Below are positions 42,342 through 42,863 of a DNA stretch of 42,863 nt, in pieces. Where the stretch lies: contig JASKLG010000005.1 of the NCBI GenBank assembly GCA_030153805.1, forward strand, positions 1 through 42,863, written 5' to 3'. Position 1 is the stretch's first letter, and every line of letters begins with the position of its first letter. The notes beneath the pieces were generated by a model. That model was not told the DNA's origin and searched no databases. It was given only the letters and a program-made list of their open reading frames with translations. A program made the translations under genes and the position numbers. Origin of the DNA: Bacillota bacterium (GTDB taxonomy: Bacteria > Bacillota > DTU030 > DUMP01).

Positions 42342-42863
42342 GTGCAGGCGTGGCATACTATGTCACTTTCCGCCGTCGGCCAAAAGCTTAATACCGACCT
42401 TAAGAAAGGGCTTACGCCCGCTGAGGCTGCAGCCCGCCTGGCCAGGTACGGTCCCAATGAAATCGTCGGCCGGGAGGGAGAGCCTCTCTGGCGGAAATTC
42501 CTGGCCCAGTTTCAAGACTTTTTGGTGATCATCCTTTTGGCGGCGGGAGCCTTATCTTTCGCCATCGGCGAGCGTACCGATGCCGCCCTCATCTTGCTCA
42601 TAGTCGTTCTCAATGCAGTCTTGGGGGTTATCCAGGAGGGGCGGGCGGAACGGGCCCTTCAGGCCTTAAAACAGATGGCCGCCCCCCAGGCACGCGTGAT
42701 ACGCGGGGGGCGGGTCGAGGAGATCCCGGCCAGGGAGATCGTCCCCGGCGACGTGGTGCTTCTTGAGGCCGGCAGTGTCGTTCCCTGTGACCTGCGCCTT
42801 ACCCACACGGCCAGCCTGAAGGTGGAAGAAGCCGCCCTTACCGGGGAGTCGGTCCCCGTGGAG
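42342..42863 (+). CDS. P-type cation-transporting ATPase (type IIA, Ca/Mn-like), 5' part
   Basis: The first 174 residues are visible. They comprise a cation-ATPase N-terminal domain (GLTPAEAAARLARYGPNEI), two membrane helices (about 50-90, FLVIILLAAGALSFAIG and LILLIVVLNAVLGVIQEG), and the start of the actuator domain with PGDVVLLEAGSVVPCD and the TGES dephosphorylation loop. The phosphorylation site lies beyond the window. The start is GTG with AGGAGG seven bases upstream; an ATG six codons later is possible. Control by a manganese riboswitch points to Mn2+ (or Ca2+/Mn2+) export, as for Lactococcus YoaB. Confidence 0.92.
   Translation, partial: MQAWHTMSLSAVGQKLNTDLKKGLTPAEAAARLARYGPNEIVGREGEPLWRKFLAQFQDFLVIILLAAGALSFAIGERTDAALILLIVVLNAVLGVIQEGRAERALQALKQMAAPQARVIRGGRVEEIPAREIVPGDVVLLEAGSVVPCDLRLTHTASLKVEEAALTGESVPVE

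Overview
The window reads as the chromosomal replication-origin region of a GC-rich anaerobic Firmicute, most likely a thermophilic Clostridia member of the Moorella/Peptococcaceae type. This is an inference from gene order, the sigma-A promoters, strong AGGAGG-type ribosome binding sites, many GTG/TTG starts, and an iron-sulfur-rich NAD(P)/ferredoxin enzyme cluster. No rRNA, tRNA, CRISPR array or transposase was seen.

Layout. At 0.0-3.5 kb there is a partial unknown gene, a fold-type I aminotransferase, an IclR regulator and an orphan panB. From 3.6 to 12.2 kb the classic block dnaA-dnaN-recF-remB-gyrB-gyrA runs leftward. DnaA-box clusters lie on both sides of dnaA, so oriC is bipartite. From 12.4 to 19.7 kb rpmH-rnpA-yidD-yidC-jag-mnmE-mnmG-rsmG-noc runs rightward. 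From 19.7 to 22.4 kb are a threonine dehydratase-like enzyme, a small exported SLH protein and a DMT transporter. At 22.6-28.5 kb (minus strand) a three-gene NuoE/NuoF/large-subunit operon encodes a probable soluble electron-bifurcating NADH/NADPH/ferredoxin transhydrogenase resembling the Stn type. From 28.8 to 31.0 kb are parA-parB-DUF4446, then an M23 peptidase with a bactofilin, and a phosphoribosyltransferase.

The most interesting part is 33.3-39.6 kb. A sigma-A-like promoter and a well-conserved lysine riboswitch (L box) with an intrinsic terminator precede an eight-gene operon. It encodes a 2Fe-2S protein, an FAD/NAD-fold subunit, a 2x[4Fe-4S] ferredoxin, a BFD-type 2Fe-2S protein and a DAO-family FAD oxidoreductase (together a multisubunit dye-linked amino-acid dehydrogenase architecture), then an ion-transporter-superfamily permease, an Asp/Glu-racemase-family protein and a YkuS-family protein. 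Lysine riboswitches normally control lysine synthesis or import. Here one appears to control a putative amino-acid oxidation and racemisation system, possibly a lysine or D-lysine oxidation route. After its terminator come an alanine-dehydrogenase homologue lacking the catalytic His, a zinc alcohol dehydrogenase, and a manganese (yybP-ykoY) riboswitch whose P1 strand overlaps a terminator in front of a P-type cation ATPase cut by the window end.

Other notable structure: a ParB-binding parS lies inside parB, and a perfect Noc-binding palindrome lies inside noc at exactly the homologous codons. A roughly 32-bp motif recurs upstream of four genes.
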